Part shown: positions 34,620 to 45,427 of the stretch, piece by piece
How the letters are laid out: every line of letters begins with the position of its first letter
Numbering within the stretch: position 1 is the stretch's first letter
Source: Megalobrama amblycephala
Taxonomy: Eukaryota; Chordata; Actinopteri; Cypriniformes; Xenocyprididae
Direction of reading: 5' to 3'
DNA length: 64,000 nucleotides
Assembly: GCF_018812025.1 (NCBI RefSeq)
Contig: NC_063065.1
Coordinates: forward strand, 33,125,121 to 33,189,120
Notes under the pieces: model-generated
Database searches by the model: none
What the model saw: only the letters and a program-made list of their open reading frames with translations
What the model was told of the DNA's origin: nothing
Program-made: the position numbers and the translations under genes

Positions 34620-34850
34620 TCAGCGTATGAGGCGGCTGCTGCTCGCGCTGGGAGCTTTATTTTCTAATCGGTTGCATATTATGTCGTGAATATATCCCTT
34701 GAATGCATACTCCAGTCCCTTTTGTCTTGCTCTCTCAGATATTTCACCTGTTCGCCAAAAATGACTAATTATCTTCTTGAAAATGTCTGACACCGGTGCA
34801 TACATACTGTAAATGACTTGCCAGACGCCAAAGCTTGACAGGCGTAGCAA
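34620..34850 (-). other. Unrecognised 76-codon frame
   Basis: The frame contains SFGVWQVIYSMYAPVSDIF, HFWRTGEISERARQKGLEY and AFKGYIHDIICN. It looks more protein-like than the surrounding sequence and lies close to the THAP fragment, so it may belong to the same relic element on the opposite strand. No domain recognised. Confidence 0.25.
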
Positions 34851-34916
34851 CAGTAACTAAGGATCTAAGGGTCCATTGGCTCCAGGGCTACAACTCTGGT
34901 AGCTGGAATGACTTAA

Positions 34917-35067
34917 GTTTTTTTTTTTTTTTTTTTTTTTTTTGAGTAATCAAAATTTGTACTTAAACACACAAAATGTGTGTTTAAGCTACAAATTATT
35001 AAGTTCCTCTAACTCAATGTAGCTTGTATGTTGAACGTAAATTCATTCAAATTTGTCATATCTCATA

Positions 35068-35101
<34 letters not shown>

Positions 35102-35172
35102 CAAACTGTTGCATTTTATTTTATTTTATTTTATTTTATTTTATTTTATTTTATTTTATTTTATTTATTTTT
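34917..35172. repeat. Poly-T, poly-A and (TTTTA)n cluster
   Basis: Poly-T 34917-34943, poly-A 35071-35100 and a pentanucleotide TTTTA run 35113-35172. Confidence 0.95.
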
Positions 35173-35501
35173 TGTTGAGCCAACATGTTATTTGGGACAC
35201 AACTTTACAAACCTTACAACAACCACCTAGAACAACCTACTAACTGCATAGCAAACAGTAAAAATACCTCCACAACTCTAAGAAACTGTATAACAACACG
35301 CAACATCAGCAACACCATAGCACTGCACTTTTGCGCAGACAAACAGCACTAACTTTTTTTTTTTTCAGAGGTTGACTAGCTCAATTCTGTTTGAGCTCTT
35401 TGCAAGCTTGAGCAAGATTTGTTAAAGAGATAAATGTTGGATTAAAACTGCTTTTATCATTCAGTTCTGAGGTAGATGGACAATGTTTACATATGTTAAC
35501 G

Positions 35502-35502
<1 letters not shown>

Positions 35503-35558
<56 letters not shown>
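35503..35558. repeat. (CA)n microsatellite
   Basis: Uninterrupted CA run of 28 units. Confidence 0.97.
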
Positions 35559-35563
<5 letters not shown>

Positions 35564-35792
35564 GTGTGCTTTCCCAGACTGGGTATCATCCGTCAGTATA
35601 CCTCTTATCTAAACAGACTTTAACCAGAGACAGAAGCTTACACAGAATAATGTCCTCCATTTAACGGATGCAAGTATTTGCCAACTGTCTCTCCCCTGTC
35701 CACTTGTAAGACAGACAGTGAACACAAATATTAGCATGGCTTGATGGAGCAGCAGAGATCTTGTCATCTAAACGATCTCAACTTTGCAGCTT

Positions 35793-35796
<4 letters not shown>

Positions 35797-35824
<28 letters not shown>

Positions 35825-36058
35825 GGTCTTCTGGCATTAACATCGCCCACCAGGGTCAAACTATCCAAACAAAATGACACAGCAGTGCTGACAGATGATC
35901 TAAATATATGTCTGAGTGATGACTTCTTGCACATGAGTGAAACCTCTTTCTCCACCCCCTTCCACCCCTGGGAGCCGTTTACAGGAAACCTTTTACCCTC
36001 GAAAGCCTGCATCAACATTGAACTTTTGGACCTTTTAGTGAGGCACAAGAGCTTCTGA
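35797..36058 (+). other. Unrecognised open block after poly-T tract
   Basis: After poly-T (35797-35824) a frame stays open through VKLSKQNDTAVLTDDLNIC and SETSFSTPFHPWEPFTG to RHKSF-stop at 36058. Composition is balanced and protein-like, but no domain is recognised and no second copy exists here. Could be exon-like; evidence weak. Confidence 0.2.
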
Positions 36059-36204
36059 GACAAAATTAAGAGATGATAATGTATGAATGGCAAATTGCTA
36101 TATGATTTAAGGGAATTTTGCATTGCTCTGTAAATTATTTATGTAGCTCAGCATTAGAATGAAAATGGATTATTCTGAAAATGATTCAAGCAAATTTTCC
36201 ACTG

Positions 36205-36210
36205 CGCGCA

Positions 36211-36245
<35 letters not shown>

Positions 36246-36345
36246 GTTTCCATATTTTATGGGGACTTTCCATAGACAATGATTTTTATACTGTACAAAC
36301 TGTATATTTTCAATATTTCAAAAAAAAAAAAAAAAAAAAAAACTT
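36205..36345. repeat. (CA)n, partial copy of the 571-783 repeat, and poly-A
   Basis: CG/CA run 36205-36243, then TGGGGACTTTCCATAGAC, a diverged copy of the repeat at 571-783, then poly-A 36320-36342. Poly-T tracts follow at 36544-36568 and 36617-36640. Confidence 0.8.
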
Positions 36346-36649
36346 ATTTTCTACAAAAATGTTAAGCAGCAAAAAGTGTTTCAAACATTGATAATAATAA
36401 GAAGCATTAGCCTATTAATAATTGAGCACCAATAAGAAATGATAAAAACTGAGCACCAAATCAGCATAATAGAATTTCTGTAAGAATATTGAATACTGGA
36501 GTAATAATGGAGCAGCTATCAATTATGATAACCTCAGTCAGGATTTTTTTTTTTTTTTTTTTTTTTTTCCCCTGTGTTTTTATTGCTCTTAGGACATGAA
36601 AAACAAGATTTGAAACTTTTTTTTTTTTTTTTTTTTTTTTACATATTTT

Positions 36650-37079
36650 TCAAAGAGATTTCCAGATGGACTGCATGCGTTTATGGTGTTAACTGAAGAT
36701 ATACTGTATTAAACATAAGACAGTAATAGCACAGAAATATTGTGTCTATTTAACAAACCAATCAATAAAATTATATGAAATCTTGTGAAAATTATAAAAT
36801 ATATGCACAAAATATAAATGTGAAATATTGCAAACATTATTGAACTTCATACAAGTTGAATCATGTCCTCATGATCTGATATCAGAGATCTCAACATGTC
36901 AAGGTAAAACTGTGAAAACCCAGTTCAGATGCTCCCTCCAGTGTAATAGAGTATGTTGATTTACCCATAGGAGCTGATAATTCTGATTATGTTCAAGATA
37001 GACACATTTCTAACATAGCTCTCCTCTGAGAAAACCTAGCGATCAGGTGTTTTCAATCTCATCTGAAATGAGCAGTGTT
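36650..37079. other. Unannotated AT-rich stretch
   Basis: Nothing recognised. Confidence 0.5.
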
Positions 37080-37568
37080 GGGGTAACGCATTACAAATAA
37101 CATGCATTAATGTAATCAGATTACTTTTTTGATGTTACGAGTAAAGTAACGCATTACAAAGTAACATGCATTATGTAATCAGATTACTTTTTTGATGTAA
37201 TGAGTAAAGTAACGCATTACAAGTAACATGCATTATGTAGTCAGATTACTTTTTGATGTTATGAGTAAAAGTGATGCATTACAAGTAACATGCATTATTG
37301 ATCATAATCAGATTATTTTTTGAACCTAACAAGTAAAGTAATGCATTACAAGTAATGTGCATTACATAATCAGATTACTTTTTGATTGTACAAGTAAAAT
37401 AAGGCATTACAAGCAACATGCATTATGTAATCAAATTTCTCTTTGATCTAACAAGTCATGCATTACAAATAACCATTAAAGTGCATTACCTAATCAAATA
37501 CTTTTTGATGTTATGAGTAATGCATTACAAGTCACATACATTATGTAATCACTTTACTTTTTTGATGT
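37080..37568 (+). repeat. Tandem array, eight units of about 60 bp
   Basis: Each unit has the form GAGTAAAGTAACGCATTACA, then AGTAACATGCATTATGTAAT, then CAGATTACTTTTTTGATG. Units 1-3 are close to each other; units 4-8 become more diverged. The same core (GTAACGCATTACAAGTAAC-like) starts another repeat at 54022. No coding. Confidence 0.92.
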
Positions 37569-38049
37569 TAATGCAAATTACATTCTAATAACACAAATAC
37601 GTTTATTTAAAGTCAATAAAAGTTACAGATTAAGTATTTTCAAAAATAACAATCACAGTAATAGTATGCATTGTAACTCAGATATAGCTATTGATGCATG
37701 ATGTCCACTATAGTGGACAGATGTTTAATCAAAATTTTCTCCCAATCTAAAATCAACACTTGGAAAATGTAATTGTGACTCAATGACTCATTAGATATTG
37801 CTTGATGTTACAACTTTTTTTATTTTATTTAATTTTTTTACCTGCAATAGTCTCGTGGGATATAACGGAATTGATGGATATCCTGGAGCAACTTGGCATT
37901 TCTGACTGTTCTTGGTTTGTAGGGAAAAAAATTGACATACAATGGCTTGCCATTTGGTGGCAATGTATAGGATGATGCACTAGTGTCCACTGTAGAGGTT
38001 GATGTGCAGCTGTCCTCTGTAGTAACCTCTATGCATGAAAGGGTTAAAC
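37569..38049. other. Unannotated stretch
   Basis: GTCCACTATAGTGGACA (about 37701-37717) is a short palindrome and the related GTGTCCACTGTAGAGG lies near 37983. No element assigned. Confidence 0.4.
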
Positions 38050-38153
38050 AGACAGTCTACTAATACTGTAATGACTGCTAGTTGACATGTAGTTGCAAAG
38101 TTACTTAGAGTTAGTAAAATGTCTAAAGTGGACCATCGAATCAAAGTGTTACC
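38050..38153. mobile_element. Half copy of the 14684-14886 foldback MITE
   Basis: GACATGTAGTTGCAAAGTTA and GTCTAAAGTGGACCATCG with a terminal AAAGTGTTACC match the right arm of that family. Confidence 0.75.
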
Positions 38154-38530
38154 CATCATTTTTTACTTTATTGCGGTCAGATGTTAGTTTGACTAACTAC
38201 AAGCATGGGCTAGCAAGACCAGACTAACTAGCCAAACACTACTACCATTTGGCGTATACAAAAATTAATTAGGCAATTTTGCATGTTAATTATTCATGTT
38301 ACGATCATTCCGAAAATAACGGCAATTTGCCACTTAATTTTGTATGCTCTCCATGCAACCATCCTTTATTCTTTTGGCTCTTCTGTCAGTTTTGGTTAAG
38401 TTTAAAACATACAGTACTGTCAGGTTTGGGGGTGGTGGAAGGAGCGAGGACTCAATTGCAGGGAAGAGGGCTTTTTATTAATAATAAAAATAAAACAAAA
38501 CAACAAAAACTACCCCAAGGGGGAAAACAA

Positions 38531-38605
38531 GACTTGACTTGACTTGACTTGACTTGACTTGACTTGACTTGACTTGACTTGACTTGACTTGACTTGACTT
38601 GACTT
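38531..38605. repeat. (GACTT)n pentanucleotide run
   Basis: About 15 perfect GACTT units inside the solo LTR, ending in diverged units GGCTT and GAATT. Confidence 0.97.
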
Positions 38606-38786
38606 GGCTTGAATTGACTGGACACGAGGGAAACATACGATGAAGAACGACAACGAACCAGCACAGGACTGCAAACACAAGGAGAATAATAGGAGAGCAA
38701 ATGAGGCAGGTAATGAGGGAGGACAGGTGGGGCAAATCAACCAATAATGAGGTAACAAGGTGGGTGGGTCAAGACAATAGACATGA

Positions 38787-39274
38787 GAGCACATGGCACA
38801 AAGAAACACATGACAAGCCATGTGCTCACACCAAACAAAACAAAGACACAAGCACATGGCCAATGAAGACAAATCACAAGCCATGTGCTTACACAAGACG
38901 AGACATGAACACGTGACTATGAAAACTCATAAGCCACGTGTTCACACAAAACGAGACAGCATGAGAGCACGCAGCCCGTGAAACACAGACTGCGTGCTAA
39001 CACAACACAAGACAAAAACACAACATGAAAGCACGCGGCAGGTGGAAAACCGCGTGCTACACAAAACATGAGACAAGAGCGCACGGCAAGTGAAAGTACA
39101 CACAAACCGTGCGCTCACAATTAAGACAGGACTGGAGCGCGAGTGTCCGAATCCCGACACGAAACCGAAACCAAACTAGACACGAGTGCCGGGATCCGAA
39201 CGCCACGCTCCAACATGAAACAAGGCACGCAGACAAGAGCGCACAGCCCCGAGAACACTCGAGACTGTACGCTC
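38787..39274. repeat. Array of about seven hairpins with co-varying arms
   Basis: Hairpins (left arm / right arm): 38787-38797/38817-38827 GAGCACATGGC; 38850-38860/38880-38890 AAGCACATGGC; 38907-38915/38935-38943 GAACACGTG; 38966-38974/38990-38998 AGCACGCAG; 39030-39038/39050-39058 AGCACGCGG; 39077-39086/39107-39116 GAGCGCACGG; 39237-39246/39265-39274 GAGCGCACAG (one mismatch). A longer imperfect stem lies at about 39134-39211. Arms differ between hairpins but stay complementary within each. Spacing is mostly 47-64 bp, with A-rich spacers (ACACAAAAC, GACATGA). Confidence 0.9.
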
Positions 39275-39369
39275 ACACAAAAACACGACAAGAACGGGAG
39301 TGTCAGAGCTCTGTCACAAAACCAAGAAATTAACTAGACCGAAGTGACAGAACCCTGACACAGTACACT

Positions 39370-40200
39370 TTTTATAAATTATTTTGTATGAAGTGAACTT
39401 TAAACTCAGATTTTTCACTAAAACAGCTTGGCACTGGGTCATAATCTTCCTGTTGGAGATTATAATTTGGGGCTCTCTTTGCACAGCCAAGGCACTGAAA
39501 AGGGGATGAGAGAGATCTGAGGAATGTTATTACAGCTGCGTTCTTTCTTATTGCAGGGGAAGTGAAACAGCAAATCGACTCATGAAGAAACAATTAACAG
39601 TCACTCTCTGTGGGCAAGGAATTAAACAGCTGAACGTTAGGAGAAACAGAGGAAGAGAGAAAAAACAGCCACAAGAACCTTCTCAAACGGCAACCGCTAA
39701 ACTCCAGTCAGCGTGCAGCCAGAATGGCAGTAATTTGATTGGACTGATGGTCTAATGGCGTTTGAAGTGAGCCCGGGGCCCAGGCTCAGGCGAGGAGGCT
39801 GAAATGCAGTAAGACGTGTGGAGCTAACTGATGAAACGGACGCCTGGCGACTTAAGCAAAGGAGCGGCGAATTAGAGCATAGTGACCTATCGGCAAGCAT
39901 CAGCTCAGGTCACTCAATGACAGCCCCTATTAGACGTACCGCTGAGAGAACTGCACATGCCAGGCGGCGTATTGAAATGGAGGAGGGCTGCCGGCTGCTT
40001 GGTGGGGCCGTGTCGTGAGCTTTCCGTACCAGTGACCAAGATCAAGGCAGTCCGAGCGGGCCCGGCCCGATACTTTCTGTCACTCCATTATATGGCATGG
40101 GCGGCGTGTTTCATGCCTGGTAAATGAGGTGACAAGCAAAGTCAACCTGACCTTGAGATGAAGGGTCCACCAGACTGCAGGTTTCCACTTCTCTACAATG
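39370..40200. other. GC-richer non-repetitive island (core 39680-40190)
   Basis: Contains AATTTGATTGGACTGATGG, GAAGTGAGCCCGGGGCCCAG and GGCGTATTGAAATGGAGG. No repeat match in this window and no long frame. It is the strongest candidate here for conserved regulatory DNA by appearance, but this needs alignment to other fish. Confidence 0.35.
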
Positions 40201-41153
40201 AACGGAGATGCAGGAAAAACAAAATGAGTCTGTGTCGTGTGGTTACGTTTAAAATGTAATGCGCAAGTTTTATTAAACATCTAAACTCACAGCAAATAAG
40301 TAAATAACATTATTTGTATGTATTTTAAAATAGAAAAAAAGAAAAGAAAACATATGAACAGGAAAAAATTATTGCTAAAATATATTTCAAATAGGGCTGT
40401 CAATTTAACATGCTACTTTAGCACAACCAAAAACAACTTTTTTGCTTTATGCCCATTTCCTTGTGAAAAAGAAGTGCCATTTTGCATACAATAAAAAAGA
40501 GTGCTATTTATGGAAATTGTATACTTTTTTATTTATTTAGAATATACTTAAGTGTGAAATGAATGTAATGTTTTAGGCAATTAACTAAAATATATTTTAA
40601 TGCCCATTTTAAAATATATTTGTAATTACACATTTGTAATAATGAAGTTGCAATTTAGTTATAATATATTAACTTTAAATGTAATATTGAATAACACAAT
40701 ACAGTTAAAAAATATAATCAACATGTTAGCCAACACATCAAAATAAGTGCACTTAAAACATAATGATTTAAAGTAGAGATGTGCCCGAAGCCGATTACTT
40801 TATTCAAAATGGTTACATGGTTAGGCTTTCTAAAGTAGTACGCTTTATCGAAAGTGAGCACTCATTTAAAAGTCATTTCAATACCATGCATATTGAAAGT
40901 TGCTCTCTGATGCCCGCAAGTTATATACTATATAATTACCCAACTATATAATTGCGAGAAAATGCAAAAGCACTGAAATATATTTTTCCCACCCATCTCA
41001 TATATTTCTCCATCACCATGTCCCTTTAGGGCTACTTAGACTGCATCATTTCCTTCCCGAATAAGGTATTCGGCTTCAGGGACATTCCTAGTTTAAAATA
41101 AAACTTATAATTTGACATTATGCAGTGCTCTTTTAAAAGTGTACTTAATTGTG
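40201..41153. other. AT-rich stretch with a repeat fragment
   Basis: 40953-41035 repeats the right part of 23040-23340. The rest is AT-rich with nothing recognised. Confidence 0.45.
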
Positions 41154-41157
41154 TTAA

Positions 41158-41832
41158 AGGTGGTACAGAGGATGTTTTCGTCGACTGAGTTTTTGAAATG
41201 AGCGTTTGAAATGATGCACATTTTACGACTAGCTAAAACATTCTGACTATGCTCAACATACAGCGATAGTTTCCTGCTCCTGAAGCAGATTTATATACTT
41301 TCACATGGAATTTGAACACCGACTGTAATCGCAGACTGAAAGCAACTGACTGGACGCGTTTGAGCGCGATCAGTCATAAGTATCAATTTACATTCATAAT
41401 CGGCCTTACAATCGTTAAGCCGCGCACACACTTAGTGGATTCATTATGCCGGACTCACCTCATAATCTGCAGTTGTTACTCCTGTCTCCTGACAAAAACA
41501 TTGCATGCGGCGCATGTAGTGTTTAAAGTTACTAGAGCGCGCGGCCGCGCGTCTCTCACAAGGAACGTCATGGCAGTGATTGACAAGCCAGAGGGCCAAT
41601 CCGCGCACGTCTCTCACAATGGCAGTGATTGACAAGCCAGAGGGCCAATCGTTTACGCGATGATCGTGTAAACGATTGGCTGATGTTTTTAAGGCCCTAC
41701 CTCGTGCACAGATGATGTATATTAATAATATTCCTTTCAGTGCACCTAATAAATAGTCTTTTATCACTTAGTAAAGACAGTTTCAAGTAATATTGCAAAA
41801 ATGTATAAAACAAAACATCCTCTTTACCACCT
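41158..41832. mobile_element. TTAA-flanked DNA element, family A, complete copy
   Basis: 675 bp between TTAA at 41154-41157 and 41833-41836. The terminal inverted repeats AGGTGGTACAGAGGATG and CATCCTCTTTACCACCT differ at one base. It holds the tandem CCAAT-bearing units and the hairpin also present at 1-460. No coding region is credible; a minus-strand frame of 107 codons spans the repeat units and is not conserved as protein. Confidence 0.92.
41645..41679. other. Hairpin with 16-bp stem (one mismatch)
   Basis: Same structure as 273-307; the right arm reads TCGTGTAAACGATTGG, giving one G-T mismatch in the stem. Confidence 0.85.
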
Positions 41833-42309
41833 TTAAGAAACCTTATCATGAAGTGTACACTCTCTTTAAGCACACTTAAGTGGCCTTTTGTTTCATTGAT
41901 ATTATATTATCTGTAAGTACCATTTTTTTAACTATACTTTTTTGTTTTTTTTTAAGATTTGAAGTATTGTACACTACAAGTGCACATTCAAAACAACTAC
42001 GTGCACTTTTTTTTTTTTTTCATAAGGGTTTTCCTCTCTTTGACATTTAAAAAAATGGGCTTTCAATAAATCCTGGTTGCCTATACAGTAGAAAGGTGGG
42101 GGAAATTGGTGCTACCTGAATAGAGAAAACAGAGGGAAAAAAGGCTTTTGTCTTCATATTTGCCAAATAGGTAGGAAAACTTCAACACCCATAATGCACT
42201 GGGCATGTTGTCGTTTAAGGCCACTCCCAGTAGTCTGCTATGGATGTGCTTTACCAGTCAAATAGTATTGCTTTAGTAGGAAATACTTCTTAGCAAACTT
42301 TTAGTCATA

Positions 42310-42516
42310 ATGGTGTTGACTATCGTTCCTGGGTGCAAGAATTCAAAGAGTTTAGTGGGAGTCAGTTACTTTTGGTTTCCAGTGTAGGATCCAGCACATT
42401 GTAGACAGTTGATAAAGGCTACAAAGAATCGCAAATAGGGAGAGAACACTGCAACAGAAAATCTGAAAAAACTCCATGTTTGTAGTCAACATTTCAAACT
42501 GGATGACAATCACTTT
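42310..42516 (+). pseudogene. THAP zinc-finger domain relic
   Basis: From ATG at 42310 the frame reads MVLTIVPGCKNSKS, then VSYFWFPV-stop, DPAHCRQLIKATKNRK-stop, then ENLKKLHVCSQHFKLDDNHF. The P-G-C-x-N start, the W-F-P, and the V-C-S-x-H-F-x-x-x-D ending are the C2CH THAP signature. The first zinc-binding Cys is missing (its codon seems deleted) and two stops interrupt the frame (42385-42387 and 42436-42438). It could be from a P-element/Kolobok-like transposase or a retro-copied host gene; no continuation is seen after 42516. Confidence 0.72.
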
Positions 42517-42519
42517 AAA

Positions 42520-43040
42520 CTCTCATAACTCAAAAGATGAATGAGAATTTCATAAGTTAAGAAACTCAAAATTTAAGTAAGATTTCTTTTACTTTGTACT
42601 CATACATTTTATTGTTCTTAACTTGAAATATTTGAGTACACTAATTTATACATTTAACTTAAAATTACCAGGTTATCTCAACGTAAATATTATAACAAAA
42701 CTAATTCAGAAAATGCCAACATTGCCTACTTTCTAACATGTTAACAAAAACATGGTATAGCACTTTCTGAATGAGTATAGTGATTTAAAATGTGTAATTT
42801 ACCTGCTCTCCCACATTAACAGAAACTTTTCTAAATTAGCATAACAAAACATTAATCACTACTTAATCTCCCTTACCATTAATCTTACACAACAACAACA
42901 ACAAAATAAATAAATAAATAAATAAAATAAAATTTAAAATTAAAATTTTAGCATTTACTCTCCCTCCTTTTTTTCAAAGCATTCTGTGAAATAAAAAAAT
43001 CCCAGCCTAGTTTCAGTTAAAATTAAAAAGTTAGTCTAAA
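42520..43040. other. AT-rich stretch
   Basis: An (AAAT)n run lies at 42903-42928. ACTCAAAA-type motifs here and at 44030-44160 suggest that one MITE was split by the element at 43045-44020. Confidence 0.4.
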
Positions 43041-43044
43041 TTAA

Positions 43045-44020
43045 AGGTGCCATCGAACGTTTTTTTTACAAGATGTAATAGAAGTCTAAGGTGTCCCCTG
43101 AATGTGTCTGTGAAGTTTCAGCTCAAAATACCCCATAGATTTTTTTTATTATTTTTTTTTAACTACCTATTTTGGGGCATCATTAAATATGAGCTGATTT
43201 ATGCTGCGGCCACTTTAATTCTCGTGCTCTCCACCCACGGAGCTCGCGCTTGCCTTGAACAGTGCATAAACAAAGTTTACACAGCTAATATAACCCTCAA
43301 AAGGATCTTTACAAAGTGTTCGTCATACATGCGGCATGCATGCGTCGGATTATGTGAGTATTGTATTTATTTGGATGTTTAAACATTTGATTCTGAATTA
43401 ATTTGAGGTTGTGATCCGTGGCTAACGGCTAATGCTACACTGTTGGAGAGATTTATAAAGAATGAAGTTGTGTTTATGAAATATACAGACTGCAAGTGTT
43501 TAAAAATGAAAATAGCGACGGCTCTGGTCTCTGTGAATACAGTAAGAAACGATGGTAACTTTAACCACATTTAACAGTACATTAGCAACATGCTAACGAA
43601 ACATTTAGAAAGACAATTCACAAATATCACTAAAAATATCATGATATCATGGATCATGTCAGTTATTATCGCTCCATCTGCCATTTTTCGCTATTGTTCT
43701 TGTTTGCTTACCTGCATAAAGTCTGATGATTCGGCTGTACTGCTCCAGATGTTACTGGCTGCCCTTGTCTAATGCCTTTCATAATGTTGGGAACATGGGC
43801 TGGCATATGCAAATATTGGGGGCGTACACCCCGACTGTTATGTAACAGTCTGTGTTATGTTGAGATTCACCTGTTCTTCTGAGGTCTTTTAAACAAATGA
43901 GATTTATATAAGAAGGAGGAAACAATGGAGTTTGAGACTTACTGTATGTCATTTCCATGTACTGAACTCTTGTTATTCAACTATGCCAAGGTAAATTCAA
44001 TTTTTAATTCTAGGGCACCT
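43045..44020 (+). mobile_element. TTAA-flanked DNA element, family B (AGGTGCC ends), copy 1
   Basis: 976 bp between TTAA at 43041-43044 and 44021-44024, with AGGTGCC/GGCACCT ends. The left 110 bp (TTTACAAGATGTAATA, GTGTCTGTGAAGTTTCAGCT, CAAAATACCCC) are shared with one end of family C, linking the two families. The second copy at 53046-54017 is inverted. A 111-codon frame here and a 134-codon frame there translate the same repeat DNA; indels and the shared non-coding terminus argue against a gene. Confidence 0.93.
43837..43846. promoter_or_regulatory. PAR-bZIP-like site GTTATGTAAC in family B element
   Basis: GTTATGTAAC fits the RTTAYGTAAY consensus known for PAR-bZIP/E4BP4 factors. The second copy has GTTACGTAAC at 53220-53229. 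An octamer-like ATGCAAAT lies nearby at 43807-43814. Binding is not shown. Confidence 0.35.
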
Positions 44021-44024
44021 TTAA

Positions 44025-44864
44025 AAGAAATGAGTTCATACAACTCAAAACAATGAAACAGTTCAGTTTATTTGAAATATGTCAGTGCTGTGAACTCAAA
44101 AGAAAAAGGATGTTCTAAATACTCATAACAGTTAATTTAACTGAACTAATTTGTTTAATTTAAGTTTGTCCTACTCAAACCAATAACTATTCTGAGCGGA
44201 GAATGAGTAAACATTTACATATACTACCAACATTGTAACAATACAAAGGAGGTTGAAAATCGGCAAAGTTACACTTTAAGGTAAACTACCTCTGTGCATG
44301 TGAAATGAGTAACAGCACTTAGTTATGGGCTCATGGGTTTCCTGTTGGGTCAATTATAGCCTGCACTGCCCCATCCATAACAGCTTCTTTGCAAAGCTGC
44401 ATTACACCGTGACAGGATCACAAAACAATCTGCTCTGAAATGTGCCACAGAAACAGTTGAGGCTGGATTGAAATCATCAGGGACCTTGTTAAAAATAAAC
44501 TTCAGCCACTTGTTTCTTTATGCAAAGCTGGTGGTGTGACCCCACATACAGAAACACCACAGTGTTTGGCAAACTTCCCCCCACATCTTACATTAATTAT
44601 ATGCTAGTTTAGACTTTTGATTAAAGGCATAAAGAGAAGCTTATTCTGGCAAAAAAGTGACTGCTTGAATTGTTTGACTGACTTGTAAAGTGACCAACAA
44701 CAATTCATTTTGTTTTTATGTGTGTTTACAGGCGGACTAGCCGAACCCAGAATAATAGACCAGTCAGGAAAAAAATAAATAAATAAAAAAAGAATGAATG
44801 AATGAATGAATGAATGAATGAAAAATAATATTTAAATAATGCCTCAGCAGTATCAGTCAGTGAC
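44025..44864. other. Unannotated AT-rich stretch
   Basis: A (GAAT)n run at 44793-44821; no gene recognised. Confidence 0.5.
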
Positions 44865-44865
44865 C

Positions 44866-45420
44866 AGCTTAATAGAAATCATCATAAAAATATGGGTGCA
44901 CATGTATTACTTTTGAATGCACAAAAATTATGATTAATTTTACAGATAAGAAAATAATTCTAACAATGTTTCTGAGATGATGGAATGCAGATTTTGTAAT
45001 GCTCTTAATATGGGACTCTAATGTCAGATGACTGTCAAAAATCACACCAAGGTTACAAATTTGAGTAGATGGGAAAACAACACTACCATCCATAATCAAA
45101 TTAAAATGGCTACCTTTATGAATAGCAGCTGGTGTGCAAACAAGTAGAACCTCTGTCTTGGAACAATTTAATTGTAAAAAATTATGGTACATCCACATTT
45201 TATTCCCTGCACACACTCCGAGAAAATAGCAGAGGAGCTGATGTAAATTTGGGTATCATCAGAATAAAAGTGATACCCCAAACCACATTTCCTAATGATT
45301 TGCCCCAAAGGAAGCATATAAATGCTAAACAACATAGGACCTAAGACAGATCCCTGAGGGACACCATGGCAGACCCGAGAACAAACTGAGAATGATATTT
45401 AAGGTAAGATTTAAACCAAG
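44866..45420 (-). pseudogene. Non-LTR retrotransposon reverse transcriptase fragment (CR1/L2-like)
   Basis: On the minus strand the frame reads [34 protein letters not shown], then [11 protein letters not shown], which is the F/Y-x-D-D catalytic box, then [35 protein letters not shown] and SAFHHLRNI. The GVPQGS motif and YSDD belong to the RT palm, and NLGV.FD..L..E.HI to the region after it in CR1/L2-type elements. Two frames are needed, with a shift near 45210-45220. The endonuclease and most of the RT are absent (5' truncation, usual for LINEs). Confidence 0.88.
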
Positions 45421-45427
45421 ACATCAA

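Larger units (their letters stand above)
38418..39360 (-). mobile_element. Solo LTR, 943 bp, with 6-bp TSD CAGTAC
   Basis: The element begins TGTCAGG and ends CCTGACA, the TG..CA form of LTRs with a 7-bp inverted end. CAGTAC is duplicated at 38412-38417 and 39361-39366. A minus-strand AATAAA (38474-38479) near one end suggests the LTR is oriented on the minus strand. It contains a (GACTT)n run and a striking hairpin array, listed separately. There is no internal coding region, so a full element was probably reduced by recombination between its LTRs. Confidence 0.82.

Noticed and set aside
38452..38896. Minus frames with repeated SSQVKSSQVK
   Set aside because: Translations of the (GACTT)n run and flanking hairpin array in the solo LTR.
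38787..39274. CRISPR array
   Set aside because: The regular spacing comes from hairpins whose repeats are not identical, in a eukaryotic LTR; no cas genes and no constant direct repeat.
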